Below, in pieces: positions 7,817 to 16,279 of a DNA stretch of 63,091 nt. This stretch comes from an uncultured Clostridia bacterium (GTDB taxonomy: Bacteria > Bacillota > Clostridia > Saccharofermentanales > Saccharofermentanaceae). The DNA is taken from contig CAMVBS010000006.1 in assembly GCA_947165785.1 (NCBI GenBank), positions 1-63,091 of the forward strand, read 5' to 3'. The notes under the pieces were generated by a model, which did not search any database, was not told the origin of the DNA, and saw only the letters and a program-made list of their open reading frames with translations. Each line of letters begins with the position of its first letter. Position 1 is the first letter of the stretch. A program made the translations under genes and the position numbers.

Positions 7817-8931
7817 TGAAAGAAACCACATTCCAGGATATGGACCTGTCCAAGGAGATCTTAACCTCTCTCGAAAAAATGAAGGTCACGAGGCCTACAA
7901 CGGTCCAGCAGCAGGCTATCCCGATCCTCATGAAAGATGAGTGCCTCATAGCCAAAGCTCCGACCGGAACCGGAAAGACATTCGCTTTTTCGATACCGAT
8001 ACTCGAATATCTTGACCTCAACTCCAAAGACATCCAGGCCCTGATCTTATGCCCGACACGTGAGCTCGCACTCCAGATCGCCGGCGAGATCAAAAACCTC
8101 GCCCGCTTCATCAAGGGCGTCAACGTCTGCGCGATCATAGGCGGTCAGAGCATGAAACTTCAGGCTGAGAGGATAGCTAAGCATCCTCAGATCGTCGTAG
8201 CTACACCCGGTCGTCTCCTGGATCTATACGAGCGCCGCATCATCGACATCCGCAAGATCTACACTCTCGTCCTCGACGAGGCCGACGAGATGCTCAAGAT
8301 GGGCTTTATCAAGAGCATTCAGGAGATCATGAGGATAACACCTCGCGACAAGCAGATCGCGCTCTTTTCCGCAACCATGCCGCGTGAAGTCCTCAACATC
8401 ACATGGTCTTTCATGCAGGGCGCCAAAGAGATCGACGTTATGCCTAAGGCCGAAGATCGCCCGAACATCGACGAGTACATGATCGAGGTTCCGCAGAAAG
8501 ACAAGACTCTCGCGATCATCCGCCTTATCAAGAAAGAGGACTTCCACAAGACCATCGTCTTCTGCAATACAAAGCGCCAGACCGAGGCCGTATACGCTAC
8601 TTTGCAGGCCGCAGGTTTTAAGTGCGGCTGCCTTCAGGGCAACATGGGTCAGGGTGCGCGCAATAGGATGATGGACGCCTTCAGGCACGAGAAGTTCGAG
8701 ATCCTCGTTGCTACCGACGTCGTAGCTCGCGGTATCGACGTTGATGATATCGAAGCAGTCTTTAACTACGACATTCCTACCGACAACGAGTTTTACCTTC
8801 ACAGGATCGGCAGGACCGCCCGCGCCGGCAAGTGCGGCAAAGCCTACAGCCTCGTCTCCTTTACAGACAAGGCGCGAATGGAAGAGATAATGCGCTATAC
8901 CGGCGCGAACCCTTCTCTCCTCGAGATCTGA
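7816..8931 (+). CDS. DEAD-box ATP-dependent RNA helicase
   Basis: 371 residues: the two RecA-like domains with almost no C-terminal extension, hence a minimal helicase core. Motifs: Q motif (FQDMDLS ... TTVQQQAIP), motif I APTGTGKT, Ia PTRELALQ, Ib TPGR, II DEAD at residues 154-157, III SAT, IV TIVFCNTK, V ATDVVARGID, VI HRIGRTARAG. It unwinds short RNA duplexes and would help ribosome assembly or mRNA turnover; the exact paralogue (CshA-, RhlE- or DeaD-like) cannot be set because the distinguishing tail is missing. It begins on the last base of the LtaS-type gene's stop codon, so it depends on translation of that gene. Confidence 0.95.
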   Translation: MKETTFQDMDLSKEILTSLEKMKVTRPTTVQQQAIPILMKDECLIAKAPTGTGKTFAFSIPILEYLDLNSKDIQALILCPTRELALQIAGEIKNLARFIKGVNVCAIIGGQSMKLQAERIAKHPQIVVATPGRLLDLYERRIIDIRKIYTLVLDEADEMLKMGFIKSIQEIMRITPRDKQIALFSATMPREVLNITWSFMQGAKEIDVMPKAEDRPNIDEYMIEVPQKDKTLAIIRLIKKEDFHKTIVFCNTKRQTEAVYATLQAAGFKCGCLQGNMGQGARNRMMDAFRHEKFEILVATDVVARGIDVDDIEAVFNYDIPTDNEFYLHRIGRTARAGKCGKAYSLVSFTDKARMEEIMRYTGANPSLLEI

Positions 8932-8938
8932 TACTACC

Positions 8939-8966
8939 AAGGATGCTTTCAAGGCATCCTTTTTTA
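8939..8966 (+). terminator. Intrinsic terminator after the DEAD-box helicase
   Basis: An 8-bp stem AAGGATGC / GCATCCTT with a 7-nt loop and a T run, directly followed by repeat array 2. Confidence 0.92.
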
Positions 8967-8979
8967 TTTTCTGCCTTCG

Positions 8980-9166
8980 AGTAACCCTAATGTGCACTTT
9001 AATGTCTGCTCCTTTTTCTGCAGTAACCCTAATGATCACTGCACCAAAAAGGCTTTAAGGGGAAGTAACCCTAGGGGTTATCTTTTTCTATCCGTACTTT
9101 TGCAGAATACACACAAGGGTTACTCTAAGGTGAGTCTTATACTTCGGAATACACATTAGGGTTACT
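8980..9166. repeat. 42-bp-phased palindrome array 2 (5 elements)
   Basis: It fills most of the 325-bp gap after the helicase. Element centres are 8989, 9031, 9073, 9115 and 9157, exactly 42 bp apart. The first three have the strict half AGTAACCCT on the left (right halves TAATGTGCA, TAATGATCA, TAGGGGTTA). The last two are inverted (TACACACAAGGGTTACT and TACACATTAGGGTTACT). The inversion between elements 3 and 4 does not disturb the centre spacing. Confidence 0.9.
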
Positions 9167-9195
9167 TGAAGATGATAACGGGGAGTGCTCTTTGA

Positions 9196-9225
9196 TTGTC
9201 GTATAAAAGATCTTTAAGTTATAAT
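9196..9225 (+). promoter_or_regulatory. Promoter for the InlB-repeat/DUF4214 protein
   Basis: TTGTCG (9196-9201), an 18-bp spacer and TATAAT (9220-9225), 30 bp before the start codon and 30 bp after the last repeat element. Confidence 0.6.
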
Positions 9226-9255
9226 GTAAATGTTGAATTGAATTGGAGGTGTCTT

Positions 9256-10992
9256 ATGAGAAGGAAAAGTATTACATGTATGCTTTTGGTCCTGTCGTTG
9301 GTGCTCGCAATATTTGCTATGCCATCAACAGATGTAAGCGCGGTAGGTGACCGCAAGATAAAAGTTCAATCGAACGGGTCAGGCGGTAGTTTTCTTTTTA
9401 CTACATCCGAAGGAACGGATGGGCCATGGACATACGTAAACAGGATATTGCCATATGGAGAATATATTAAACTTGAGGCCATACCGAAAAAGGGCTACAG
9501 ATTTGTAAATTGGACAGATTCGGAAATGACGGATGTCAACAATGTTCTTACTTTTGAGGGTCTATATTACGATTTGGATTTATACGCAAATTTTGAACCG
9601 ATACCAAGCAAATTAAAGAACGTTTATATAGATAGCAATATAATCGGTGCGGGTGAGATCACACTTAAGATAAGCGGAAAGGTAAATTCAACGGGCAAGG
9701 TATTAAGTGTAGGAACATATTCTAGCAATACCTACGAAGTTTCCGTAAAAGCGATGCACGGATACAGGTTTACAGGTTGGTCTGGATCATCCACCTCTAA
9801 GAATTCGACAATTTCAGGTGTTGTAAACTTCGGCGTAACTTTAACAGCCAATTTTGAAAAAGATTACAAGAAGATCGTTGTAAACCCGAACATGAGTGGG
9901 GCAGGAACGATCAAACTCACGCAAGACGGGTCGCAGATCGCTTCCGGAGCAAGTATAAGCGAGGCATGCGAGGCGGGTACATACTCTCTTACAGCTACTG
10001 CCAATAAGGATTATAATTTTTTGTACTGGGATGTAGGTGACGGTCAGGTTAAGGATAATCCATATACATTCGGACACGGCACTTATGTTGATTATGAGAT
10101 AAAAGCGGTATTTGAGAAGAAATCTTCAACACCTCCTCCTACGGAAAAGCCGGTCACACCGCCTCCTACGACAGCGCCTGAATATGACGATCCTGTTGTT
10201 GTCGGTGACGATCATCTTATCAGAGAGTTTGTAGAAAGACTATATACCCTGGTACTTTGCAGAACATCTGATGAAGGCGGTATGAACTTCTGGACAAATG
10301 AACTTTATACATACAAGCGTACTGGCGGTCAGGTTGCTTTGGACATGTTCATGAGCCCTGAGATGACCGGCAGAAATCTTTCTGATGAAACATATGTCGA
10401 GATCTTGTATTCGACTTTCTTCTCGAGATCTGCTGCAGAAGATCCGTCAGGTTACAACTACTGGCTGGGTGAACTAAGAAGCGGAATGTCCAGGCAGGAA
10501 GTAGTTCAGAGATTTATCGATTCTCAGGAGTGGGCTGATACCTGTAATGATTTCGGTATCCTCTCGGGAAGCTTGGCTAAATTCGAGATTGCTATCCCGC
10601 CTACGTCTGCTACTTATGATTTTGTAAAGAGGATCTATAAAGATGCTCTGGGAAGAGACTACGACGAGGAAGGACTTAACTACTGGGCTTTGAGCCTTTC
10701 CAATTACGAGATGACAGGCGAGTTTGTAGGTTCTTTTTTCTTCCTTTGTGATGAGATGGAAGGTCTCGGACTTTCAAATGATGAGTATCTTACAAGACTG
10801 TATAAGACATTTATGGGCAGATCGCCTGAAACAGAAGGCTATAACTACTGGATGGGAAGGCTTAACAGCGGCATGAGCAGAACAGAGCTCGTATACAGTT
10901 TCACGCGAAGCGAAGAGTTCGTCGACAAGTGCATCGCAGCAAGGATCGTCCCATATGGCGACCTCGGTCCTACAGTAGAGGCAATGGGCTAA
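9256..10992 (+). CDS. Secreted InlB B-repeat / DUF4214 protein
   Basis: 578 residues from the ATG at 9256, chosen because TTGGAGG lies at 9243-9249 and the product then starts with a signal peptide (MRRKS, hydrophobic core, cleavage near VSAVG at about 31). Residues about 35-310 hold three divergent InlB-type beta repeats; each has a GYRFVNWTDS, GYRFTGWSGS or DYNFLYWDVG segment ending in a YANFE-like strand. A Pro/Thr linker (TPPPTEKPVTPPPTTAPE, near 310-330) leads to two DUF4214 units (about 345-440 and 460-570), each with the FVERLYTLVL and GYNYWLGEL type motifs. It is probably an extracellular or envelope-associated matrix or adhesion protein. No enzymatic motif and no LPxTG anchor were seen. 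Confidence 0.85.
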   Translation: MRRKSITCMLLVLSLVLAIFAMPSTDVSAVGDRKIKVQSNGSGGSFLFTTSEGTDGPWTYVNRILPYGEYIKLEAIPKKGYRFVNWTDSEMTDVNNVLTFEGLYYDLDLYANFEPIPSKLKNVYIDSNIIGAGEITLKISGKVNSTGKVLSVGTYSSNTYEVSVKAMHGYRFTGWSGSSTSKNSTISGVVNFGVTLTANFEKDYKKIVVNPNMSGAGTIKLTQDGSQIASGASISEACEAGTYSLTATANKDYNFLYWDVGDGQVKDNPYTFGHGTYVDYEIKAVFEKKSSTPPPTEKPVTPPPTTAPEYDDPVVVGDDHLIREFVERLYTLVLCRTSDEGGMNFWTNELYTYKRTGGQVALDMFMSPEMTGRNLSDETYVEILYSTFFSRSAAEDPSGYNYWLGELRSGMSRQEVVQRFIDSQEWADTCNDFGILSGSLAKFEIAIPPTSATYDFVKRIYKDALGRDYDEEGLNYWALSLSNYEMTGEFVGSFFFLCDEMEGLGLSNDEYLTRLYKTFMGRSPETEGYNYWMGRLNSGMSRTELVYSFTRSEEFVDKCIAARIVPYGDLGPTVEAMG

Positions 10993-11097
10993 TTTGATAC
11001 TGTATTTATATTCTGGTAACTGATAAAATAGAAATGTTCGGAGGGTTATGATTTCATGGCCCTCCGTATTTATAAACAAGGAAAAGGAGCCCGAACT

Positions 11098-13860
11098 ATG
11101 AAAAAGACTCTTGATTGGAATAAATACATGAAGGCAGCGCTCGATCTGTCGGCCGAGGGAATCGTCCTTCTCGAAAACAACGGCGTACTGCCTCTTGCCC
11201 AAGGAACAAGGATCGCCTTGTTCGGCAGGATGCAAAATCACTACTACAAGAGCGGCTCGGGTTCAGGCGGAATGGTCAACGTAAACCACGTCGTGACTAT
11301 CCGCGAAGCTTTTGACACATATACGGATCTGATCTTGGACGAGAACCTCAAGAAGATCTATGAGAAGTTCGATGAAGATCAGCCTATCGACAAGGGTGTC
11401 GGCTGGGGTAACGAGCCTTGGTCCCAAAAGGAGATGCCTCTTAATGAAGCCCTTGTAGCCGATATGGCGGACCAGTGCGATGTTGCCGTTATGATCCTTG
11501 CAAGACTTGCAGGCGAAGACCGTGACAATGTAATGGAGAAGGGTGCTTTCCTGCTGTCTGACGAAGAAGAGGAAATGATCTCCAAAGTTTGTGCGGCCTT
11601 CAAAAAGACCATTGTCCTTATAAATTCCGGCGGACTTATCGATATGAGCTTTGTCTCCAAGTATGCTCCTTCGGCAGTCCTTTATGTATGGCAGGCCGGC
11701 ATGATCGGCGCCAATGCTATCCCTATGGTCCTTACCGGTGAGACGGCTCCTTCAGGTCACCTGACAGATACTGTTGCCCACGAAGTTACGGATTATCCTT
11801 CCGACAAGAACTTCGGAGCAGGCGACGGCGAGCGCGATAATTTCGAGGAGGATATCTACCTCGGCTACAGGTACTTCGAGACTTTCGAGCCTGAGAAGGT
11901 GCTCTATCCGTTCGGTTTCGGTCTTGCGTATACCACGTTCGGTTTCAGCGAGACTTCGTGCAGTTGGAATGACGGCAAGGTCGTAGTCTCATTCAAGGTC
12001 ACAAATACCGGCTCGTTTAAGGGCAAGTGCGTTCCGATGATCTTCGCATCATGTCCTCAGGGCAAGCTCGGAAAGCCTTCAAAAGTCCTTTGCGGCTTCT
12101 CGAAAACGTCACTTCTCAACCCGGGAGATACACAGTCGATCACTATCGAGGTCCAGGAAAATTACTTTGCTTCTTATGATGACTGCGGTAAGACGGCTTA
12201 CCCTTATTCATGGATACTCGAAGCAGGATCATATGAGTTCTTTATCGGCGAAAACGTTCGCGATTGCTCATCTCTCGGTTCTATCGATCTTTCGGAAGAC
12301 AAGGTCATCGAAAAACTTGAGACCGCTCTTAAACCGATCGATGCATTTAAGAGGATCGTTCCTGATAAGGACATGAAGGTCTCTTATGAGGATGTGCCTT
12401 TGAGGGAAATTGAAGCGATCGATAACAGGTTTTCGAGAATGATGGATGAGATTCCGTATAAAGGTGACCTCGGTATCAGGTTCGAAGACGTAAGATCCGG
12501 CAAGAATACGATGGAGGAGTTCCTGTCACAGCTTGATGACGAGCAGCTCGCACTGATCGTACGCGGTGAGGGAATGGGAAGTCCTAAGGTTACGACCGGT
12601 ACGGCCGGTGCTTTCGCGGGATTGACATCTGAGCTTCGTGCCATGGGTGTGCCGTCATGCTGCTGTTCTGATGGCCCTTCAGGCATGAGGATCGACAGCG
12701 GAAAGTGTGCTTTCGCGCTTCCTAACGGTACCTGCATAGCAAGCAGTTTTAACCTGGAGCTTGTCGAGGAACTTTTCGAGATGTTCGGTCTTGAGATGAT
12801 AAGTAACGAGATCGATGTTATCCTTGGCCCTGGCATCAATATCCACAGACATCCTTTGAACGGACGTAACTTTGAGTACTTTTCCGAGGATCCTTTCCTG
12901 ACGGGCAAGGTTGCTGTCAGCATGCTCAAGGCTCTTCACAAGAATAAGGTCACGGGCTGTATCAAGCATTTCTGTACGAACAACCGTGAGAAGAACCGTC
13001 AGACCATGAGCTCCAACGTATCCGAGCGTGCCCTTCGAGAGATCTACCTTAAGGGCTTCGAGATGGCCATCAAGGAAGCCGGCGCTAAGTGCGTAATGAC
13101 GGTCTATAACAGGATCAACGGCGTTTACGGCGCTTCGAACTACGAACTTACGACAAGGATCCTTCGAGAGGACTTCGGTTTTAAGGGCATCGTAATGTCA
13201 GACTGGTGGGCTAATATCAACAGCGCACCATACGAGGAAGGACATAAGAGCATCCACAGCGAGATGGTCCGTGCTCAAAACGACCTTTATATGTGCTGTC
13301 CGCTCGTCGAGCGTAAGGAGATCGACTTTACCGATGCTTATGCGGCACTTAAGTCAGGCGACCTTAAGCGAGTAGAGGCGCAGCGTTGTGCATTGAATAT
13401 CCTTAATTTTGCTATTGAGACTCCTGCCATGGACAGACTCCTGGGTGAGGGCGTGGAGATCGAGCATGTCGATTCTCCGTTTGCCGATGACGCGATCCCT
13501 GTTAAGACGGATCTTTATTATGAGATCTATGACGGAGCTTCCATTGACCTTACGGCATTTGATACCGTAGGCGGACATGATGCAGTCTTTGGTCTTGCCG
13601 TTAAGGAGCCCGGAAGTTACGCATTCAATGTCTATGCAACGTCGGATCTTTCTGATATCGCTCAGGTTCCGATGACCTGCTTCTACACGAGTATCCCGCT
13701 CAAGGTTATAACCTGGAACGGTACCGGCGGACTTGAGACCATGCAAAGCGTAGAAGTGTTCTGCAGCGGCCAGCCGGCTATCGTAAGGCTCCACTTTGCA
13801 GCGCCGGGCATTAAGCTCCTGCGCATTGAAGCTAAGTTCATCTGTAAGGAACGCTTATAA
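11098..13860 (+). CDS. Glycoside hydrolase family 3, domain-swapped (beta-glucosidase / xylosidase type)
   Basis: 920 residues from the ATG at 11098, which has AAAGGAG eight bases upstream. The usual GH3 order is reversed. The (alpha/beta)6 sandwich comes first (SAEGIVLLENNGVLPL, then GSGSGG), followed by an FnIII-like segment after PFGFGLAYTTF (about 285-430). Next is the TIM-barrel catalytic domain (GPSGMRID; GPGINIHRHPLNGRNFEYFSED in two pieces; KHFCTNN), with nucleophile Asp702 in GIVMSDWW, and a small C-terminal beta domain. The same inverted order is known for rumen GH3 beta-glucosidases of Ruminococcus and Butyrivibrio. No signal peptide, so it acts in the cytoplasm on imported gluco- or xylo-oligosaccharides. 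The exact sugar is not determined. Confidence 0.9.
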   Translation: MKKTLDWNKYMKAALDLSAEGIVLLENNGVLPLAQGTRIALFGRMQNHYYKSGSGSGGMVNVNHVVTIREAFDTYTDLILDENLKKIYEKFDEDQPIDKGVGWGNEPWSQKEMPLNEALVADMADQCDVAVMILARLAGEDRDNVMEKGAFLLSDEEEEMISKVCAAFKKTIVLINSGGLIDMSFVSKYAPSAVLYVWQAGMIGANAIPMVLTGETAPSGHLTDTVAHEVTDYPSDKNFGAGDGERDNFEEDIYLGYRYFETFEPEKVLYPFGFGLAYTTFGFSETSCSWNDGKVVVSFKVTNTGSFKGKCVPMIFASCPQGKLGKPSKVLCGFSKTSLLNPGDTQSITIEVQENYFASYDDCGKTAYPYSWILEAGSYEFFIGENVRDCSSLGSIDLSEDKVIEKLETALKPIDAFKRIVPDKDMKVSYEDVPLREIEAIDNRFSRMMDEIPYKGDLGIRFEDVRSGKNTMEEFLSQLDDEQLALIVRGEGMGSPKVTTGTAGAFAGLTSELRAMGVPSCCCSDGPSGMRIDSGKCAFALPNGTCIASSFNLELVEELFEMFGLEMISNEIDVILGPGINIHRHPLNGRNFEYFSEDPFLTGKVAVSMLKALHKNKVTGCIKHFCTNNREKNRQTMSSNVSERALREIYLKGFEMAIKEAGAKCVMTVYNRINGVYGASNYELTTRILREDFGFKGIVMSDWWANINSAPYEEGHKSIHSEMVRAQNDLYMCCPLVERKEIDFTDAYAALKSGDLKRVEAQRCALNILNFAIETPAMDRLLGEGVEIEHVDSPFADDAIPVKTDLYYEIYDGASIDLTAFDTVGGHDAVFGLAVKEPGSYAFNVYATSDLSDIAQVPMTCFYTSIPLKVITWNGTGGLETMQSVEVFCSGQPAIVRLHFAAPGIKLLRIEAKFICKERL

Positions 13861-13930
13861 GAGCGGTGGAGCTTTTGGCGAGTTGTGATAAAATATCATG
13901 AGCAAACAAAGTGCAGGAAGGTAATATAGG

Positions 13931-14968
13931 ATGCGAAGAGACTATTTCATATGCGTTTTTCTGATGCTGATGGCAATATCGCTCTCTTTTGTATGCCTTC
14001 TTCCGACCTGCTATTCGTATGACGGTGTGATCCCGCGTGAAGCCGGTCTTATCGAAGCTATCTTAAGTACGTTCTTTGCGGTCATTACCCTCGTCGCGCT
14101 TCCGATATTTACCGCAGTAAAGAAAAAACTCTGGGCCATGCTCGGAACTGCAGGATTCGGACTTCTCGCTTATATCCCGGGTATATTCCTTTCAAAGATG
14201 ACAACGACTCTCGCTGCTTCTGACGTAAGCATGGGCGCTTCTTTGAAGGCATTCATCCTTAAAGATATATACATTATGATGAACGCGCCGTTTGTCGGCA
14301 TCGGTTCTCTTATTGGCGATAAGATCGCTTTGGTCCTTCCAAAGCTCATCCTTCCGTGCTCGCTCGTGATCTATGGCGTGATCTGGCTGTTCCGCTTCTA
14401 CAGAGATGCTTATCTTTCAGAGCGTCTGTCACCGATCCCTGTCAGCGAGCCTCCAAAAGCCGAGTCTTCTACACGTAAACCTGACATTCTCGGAACCGTC
14501 ATATCGGCTCCTGTAACTCCCGAAAACAATCAGGCACAGCAGACAGTTGCTCCAAGGCCTGCTCCAACTGCAGCGCCTGCACCGGCTCCCAAGCGTGTTG
14601 CTACTCCTGCACCGGCAAAGGCTCAGGCTCCCAAAAGAGCACCGGCACCACAGCATGCTGCAAAACAGGTTGCTGCTCCTGAACCACGTAAGCAGGTCCG
14701 CGCACCGGAGCCTGTACCGAAGATCTCTTCTGAGACTCGCGTGACTCCTCCTGTAAGGCCTTCTGAAGAGGGCGTTCATTCCGAGAATCCGGGAGTACGT
14801 AAACCTAACATCAACATATCTTTTGATACGATCCCGCTTGGCGCTCCTGAAACGCCAAAGAACGATGCTATCCAGCTCGGAGCACCGTCCAAGAGTGAAG
14901 CGATACAGCTCGAGGCTCCAAAGAACAACGGAACCATCCAGTTAGGACCGCCAACTGAAGGGAAATGA
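13931..14968 (+). CDS. Membrane protein with Pro/Ala-rich tail and IQLGAP repeats (unknown function)
   Basis: 345 residues. The first 160 hold four or so membrane helices (about 5-25, 37-60, 66-85, 135-158). From about 165 the protein is low-complexity and rich in Pro, Ala and Lys (blocks such as APTAAPAPAPKRV). It ends with three to four imperfect repeats of the type IQLGAPSKSEA (DTIPLGAPETPKN, AIQLGAPSKSE, AIQLEAPKNNG, TIQLGPPTEGK). I do not recognise a family. The tail is probably a disordered cytoplasmic or wall-spanning segment presenting short peptide ligands. The start is preceded by AGGAAGG (13914-13920). Confidence 0.6.
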   Translation: MRRDYFICVFLMLMAISLSFVCLLPTCYSYDGVIPREAGLIEAILSTFFAVITLVALPIFTAVKKKLWAMLGTAGFGLLAYIPGIFLSKMTTTLAASDVSMGASLKAFILKDIYIMMNAPFVGIGSLIGDKIALVLPKLILPCSLVIYGVIWLFRFYRDAYLSERLSPIPVSEPPKAESSTRKPDILGTVISAPVTPENNQAQQTVAPRPAPTAAPAPAPKRVATPAPAKAQAPKRAPAPQHAAKQVAAPEPRKQVRAPEPVPKISSETRVTPPVRPSEEGVHSENPGVRKPNINISFDTIPLGAPETPKNDAIQLGAPSKSEAIQLEAPKNNGTIQLGPPTEGK

Positions 14969-14981
14969 GTTTTCGCGAGGG

Positions 14982-15010
14982 TTGAAAAGAATTGTCTTCC
15001 CTTGTAGAAT
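14982..15010 (+). promoter_or_regulatory. Promoter for the hemolysin III family gene
   Basis: TTGAAA (14982-14987), a 17-bp spacer and TAGAAT (15005-15010), with a leader of about 25 nt before the start codon at 15043. Confidence 0.75.
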
Positions 15011-15042
15011 GGTGTAGCAAAAGAATTAATCGGAGATAAATA

Positions 15043-15843
15043 ATGGCCAAGAATCAGAAATTCTGGAAGAAATACCTTACAACTAGCGAGGATATCAAAG
15101 CTGAGGCTCAGCATGACGTCGATGCCATGGAAGAGGGACTTGAAGCCTTGTCCTGGCAGGAGGGCGCAAGCCGTGTTGTAAGGAGCATTAAGAGAACACC
15201 TGCTACAGTAGGCGAAGAGATCGGTAACTCCGTAACTCATGCCGTCATGGCTGTTTTCTTCCTTGGCATGATCCCATACGCATCCATAAGAGCCTATACT
15301 CACGCTCCTTCCGGCAGTGAAGTTCTCGATGCTGTAGGTATAGGAATCTACATGGTAGCATCTTTCCTTATGTTCCTTGCATCGACGTGGTACCACTCCA
15401 CACAGCGCGGAACTACTCATAAATATGTAACTAACAAACTTGACTACTGCATGATCTTTGTATGCATTGCAGGTACATATACACCGATCTGGCTGTCGCT
15501 TATCGGAGGCGGTGTCGGTCTGGGCTTTTGTATCGCGCAGTGGTGCCTGGTCCTTGCAGGTATACTTTTTAAATCGCTTATGTACTCCAAATCAAAGGCG
15601 AGCAAGATAATCTCCTGGAGTGTCTACTTCCTTCTCGGTTGGATCATCGTATTCTACATTGGCGGTTTCTACCATGCAGCTTCACATCCGTGCTTCTTCC
15701 TTGTCCTTGCAGGAACCATCTGCTATACGGTCGGTGTTATCTTCTTTGCAGGAAAGTACAAGTTCGCACACATGGTATGGCACTTCCTTGTTGACTTCGG
15801 TGCTATCTGCCACTTCATAGGTCTCGTATATTTCATGCGCTGA
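15043..15843 (+). CDS. Hemolysin III / TrhA (PAQR-like) membrane protein
   Basis: 266 residues. A hydrophilic N-terminal extension of about 55 residues precedes the family start EEIGNSVTHAVMAV. Seven membrane segments follow, with the conserved metal-site residues of the family: SxxxH-like NSVTH, ASTWYHSTQ, LDYCMIFVCIAGTYTP and the C-terminal MVWHFLVDFGAICHFIG. The family is YplQ/TrhA in bacilli, linked to membrane homeostasis and related to eukaryotic PAQR receptors; haemolysis is not its established job. RBS GGAG lies 7 bases before the ATG. It is monocistronic, between its own promoter and terminator. Confidence 0.9.
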   Translation: MAKNQKFWKKYLTTSEDIKAEAQHDVDAMEEGLEALSWQEGASRVVRSIKRTPATVGEEIGNSVTHAVMAVFFLGMIPYASIRAYTHAPSGSEVLDAVGIGIYMVASFLMFLASTWYHSTQRGTTHKYVTNKLDYCMIFVCIAGTYTPIWLSLIGGGVGLGFCIAQWCLVLAGILFKSLMYSKSKASKIISWSVYFLLGWIIVFYIGGFYHAASHPCFFLVLAGTICYTVGVIFFAGKYKFAHMVWHFLVDFGAICHFIGLVYFMR

Positions 15844-15863
15844 CGTTTATATCGATACTTAAG

Positions 15864-15889
15864 GCACTCTCTTCGGAGGGTGCTTTTTT
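15864..15889 (+). terminator. Intrinsic terminator after the hemolysin III gene
   Basis: A near-perfect hairpin with GCAC..CTC and GAG..GTGC arms around TTCG, followed by six T. Confidence 0.9.
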
Positions 15890-15903
15890 GTTGCTGTCTT
15901 TAA

Positions 15904-16132
15904 AGTAACCCTAAGGGTGATTTCGGGTTTGGACTCCTGTTTATAAGTCACCCTAACGGTTACTTCAGCAAAAGGGGTTTAAGTGAAAGTCATCACCAGG
16001 GTTACGGCTCTGTTTTAAGCTTGCTGCTAAGTATGCAAAAGGGTTACTGCAACTTAAGTTTCAAGAAGAGAAGTACACCTTAGGGTTACTGGAAGGAAAA
16101 ACCCATAATCAAGAGTAACCCTAAGGGTTACC
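15904..16132. repeat. 42-bp-phased palindrome array 3 (6 elements), between convergent genes
   Basis: Centres are 15913, 15955, 15997, 16039, 16081 and 16123, all exactly 42 bp apart. Orientation alternates irregularly: left-strict (15904), near-symmetric (AGTCACCCTAACGGTTACT, 15946), right-strict three times, then the symmetric AGTAACCCTAAGGGTTAC (16114). The array lies in a 436-bp gap between terminators of two converging transcripts, where no promoter is expected. Confidence 0.9.
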
Positions 16133-16154
16133 GGAAGCGGGGAGGAAGGGCATG

Positions 16155-16171
16155 TTTCACGAAACGTGAAA
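16155..16171. repeat. Solitary TTTCACGAAACGTGAAA palindrome
   Basis: Perfect 7-bp arms with a 3-nt spacer, centred at 16163, just past the last element of array 3. It is identical to the second-type palindrome in array 4 (copy at 23949). It is 40 bp, not 42, beyond the last array-3 centre, so it is not in the same register as in array 4. Confidence 0.8.
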
Positions 16172-16181
16172 TCAAAGTCGC

Positions 16182-16210
16182 AAAAAAAGAGGGGGCGGTC
16201 AGCCCCCTCT
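16182..16210 (-). terminator. Terminator for the esterase-GH43 gene
   Basis: On the minus strand, a 9-bp GC-rich stem (16188-16196 with 16202-16210) with a 5-nt loop is followed by seven U. It closes the gene that ends at 16280. Confidence 0.9.
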
Positions 16211-16279
16211 GCGTTTCGCTTCTGTCAATGAGGAGAAGACAGAAAGCACATTATGAAAAAAGTATCTACTACTAGAAGA

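Noticed and set aside
8224..9039. Long minus-strand ORF opposite the DEAD-box helicase
   Set aside because: It is a shadow of the high-GC third-position pattern of the helicase gene; no RBS, and the peptide resembles no protein.
15904..16132. AGGGTTAC repeats as telomere-like DNA
   Set aside because: They resemble telomere hexamers only superficially; they are internal, separated by unique spacers and palindromic.
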